A DNA stretch of 64,000 bases from Rhizomys pruinosus (lineage: Eukaryota > Chordata > Mammalia > Rodentia > Spalacidae). The DNA lies in NCBI GenBank assembly GCA_009823505.1, contig VZQC01009936.1, positions 1,842,912 to 1,906,911 of the forward strand, read 5' to 3'. The notes under the pieces were generated by a model, which worked only from the letters and a program-made list of their open reading frames with translations, ran no database searches and had not been told where the DNA came from. The position numbers and the translations under genes were made by a program. The first letter of the stretch is position 1. Every line of letters begins with the position of its first letter. This document shows, piece by piece, positions 63,967 through 64,000 of this stretch.

Positions 63967-64000
<34 letters not shown>
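63967..64000 (-). repeat. poly(T) run at the window edge
   Basis: 34 consecutive T, most likely the poly(A) tail of an antisense SINE or L1 that continues past the window. Confidence 0.8.

Overview
Organism and locus. This is mammalian nuclear DNA from a muroid rodent. The evidence is dense B1 (7SL-type) and B2 (tRNA-type) SINEs, ID/B4-type SINEs, L1 3' ends, MaLR-type LTRs and long CA, GAAA and GGAA microsatellites. The B2 copies carry a 3' half (GCATTGCACGACACGGGTGC) unlike the house-mouse consensus I know, so I infer a rodent outside Mus and do not name the genus. The gene order OR1F-like receptor, Lys/Pro/Arg tRNA cluster, caspase-16, SCAN-KRAB zinc finger ZNF213 is that of human 16p13.3 and mouse chr17. 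The locus assignment rests on recognised proteins and known synteny, not on a search.

Layout. 1-16.9 kb is repeat-dominated: an L1 reverse-transcriptase fragment, a broken OR1F-type olfactory receptor on the minus strand (2.5-3.45 kb), nested SINEs, a solo LTR inside an L1, an ERV remnant, and a complete non-coding MaLR element (14482-16451) with matching LTRs and a 5-bp target duplication. 17.5-46.7 kb is a tRNA cluster with 15 structurally plausible or nearly plausible tRNA genes plus clear pseudogenes and relics. The isotypes are Lys-CTT, Pro-AGG/TGG/CGG, Arg-CCT and Arg-CCG, on both strands, separated by SINEs and unassigned DNA. A 2-kb inverted duplication (about 25.99-28.08 kb) carries a Lys tRNA and a decayed Pro tRNA on each arm.

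47.4-52.4 kb, minus strand, holds a caspase-16-type gene. By tracing splice sites and phases I can join eleven exons without a stop. They encode two tandem caspase domains: an N-terminal one that has lost the catalytic His, Cys and Arg positions, and a C-terminal one that keeps them. Two adjacent phase-1/phase-1 exons both encode the start of the p10 subunit. 53.5-59.0 kb, minus strand, holds a complete Zfp213 orthologue (SCAN, KRAB, five C2H2 fingers) with a CpG-rich probable promoter near 61.0-61.6 kb. The rest to 64 kb is SINE and LTR sequence, ending in a poly(T) run cut by the window edge.

Function. The tRNA genes would be transcribed by Pol III from internal A and B boxes, and most have a T4 or longer run just downstream. 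The two protein genes are independent Pol II units on the same strand, with Zfp213 upstream of the caspase. Repeat boundaries are approximate (about 10-20 bp) unless a target duplication fixes them.
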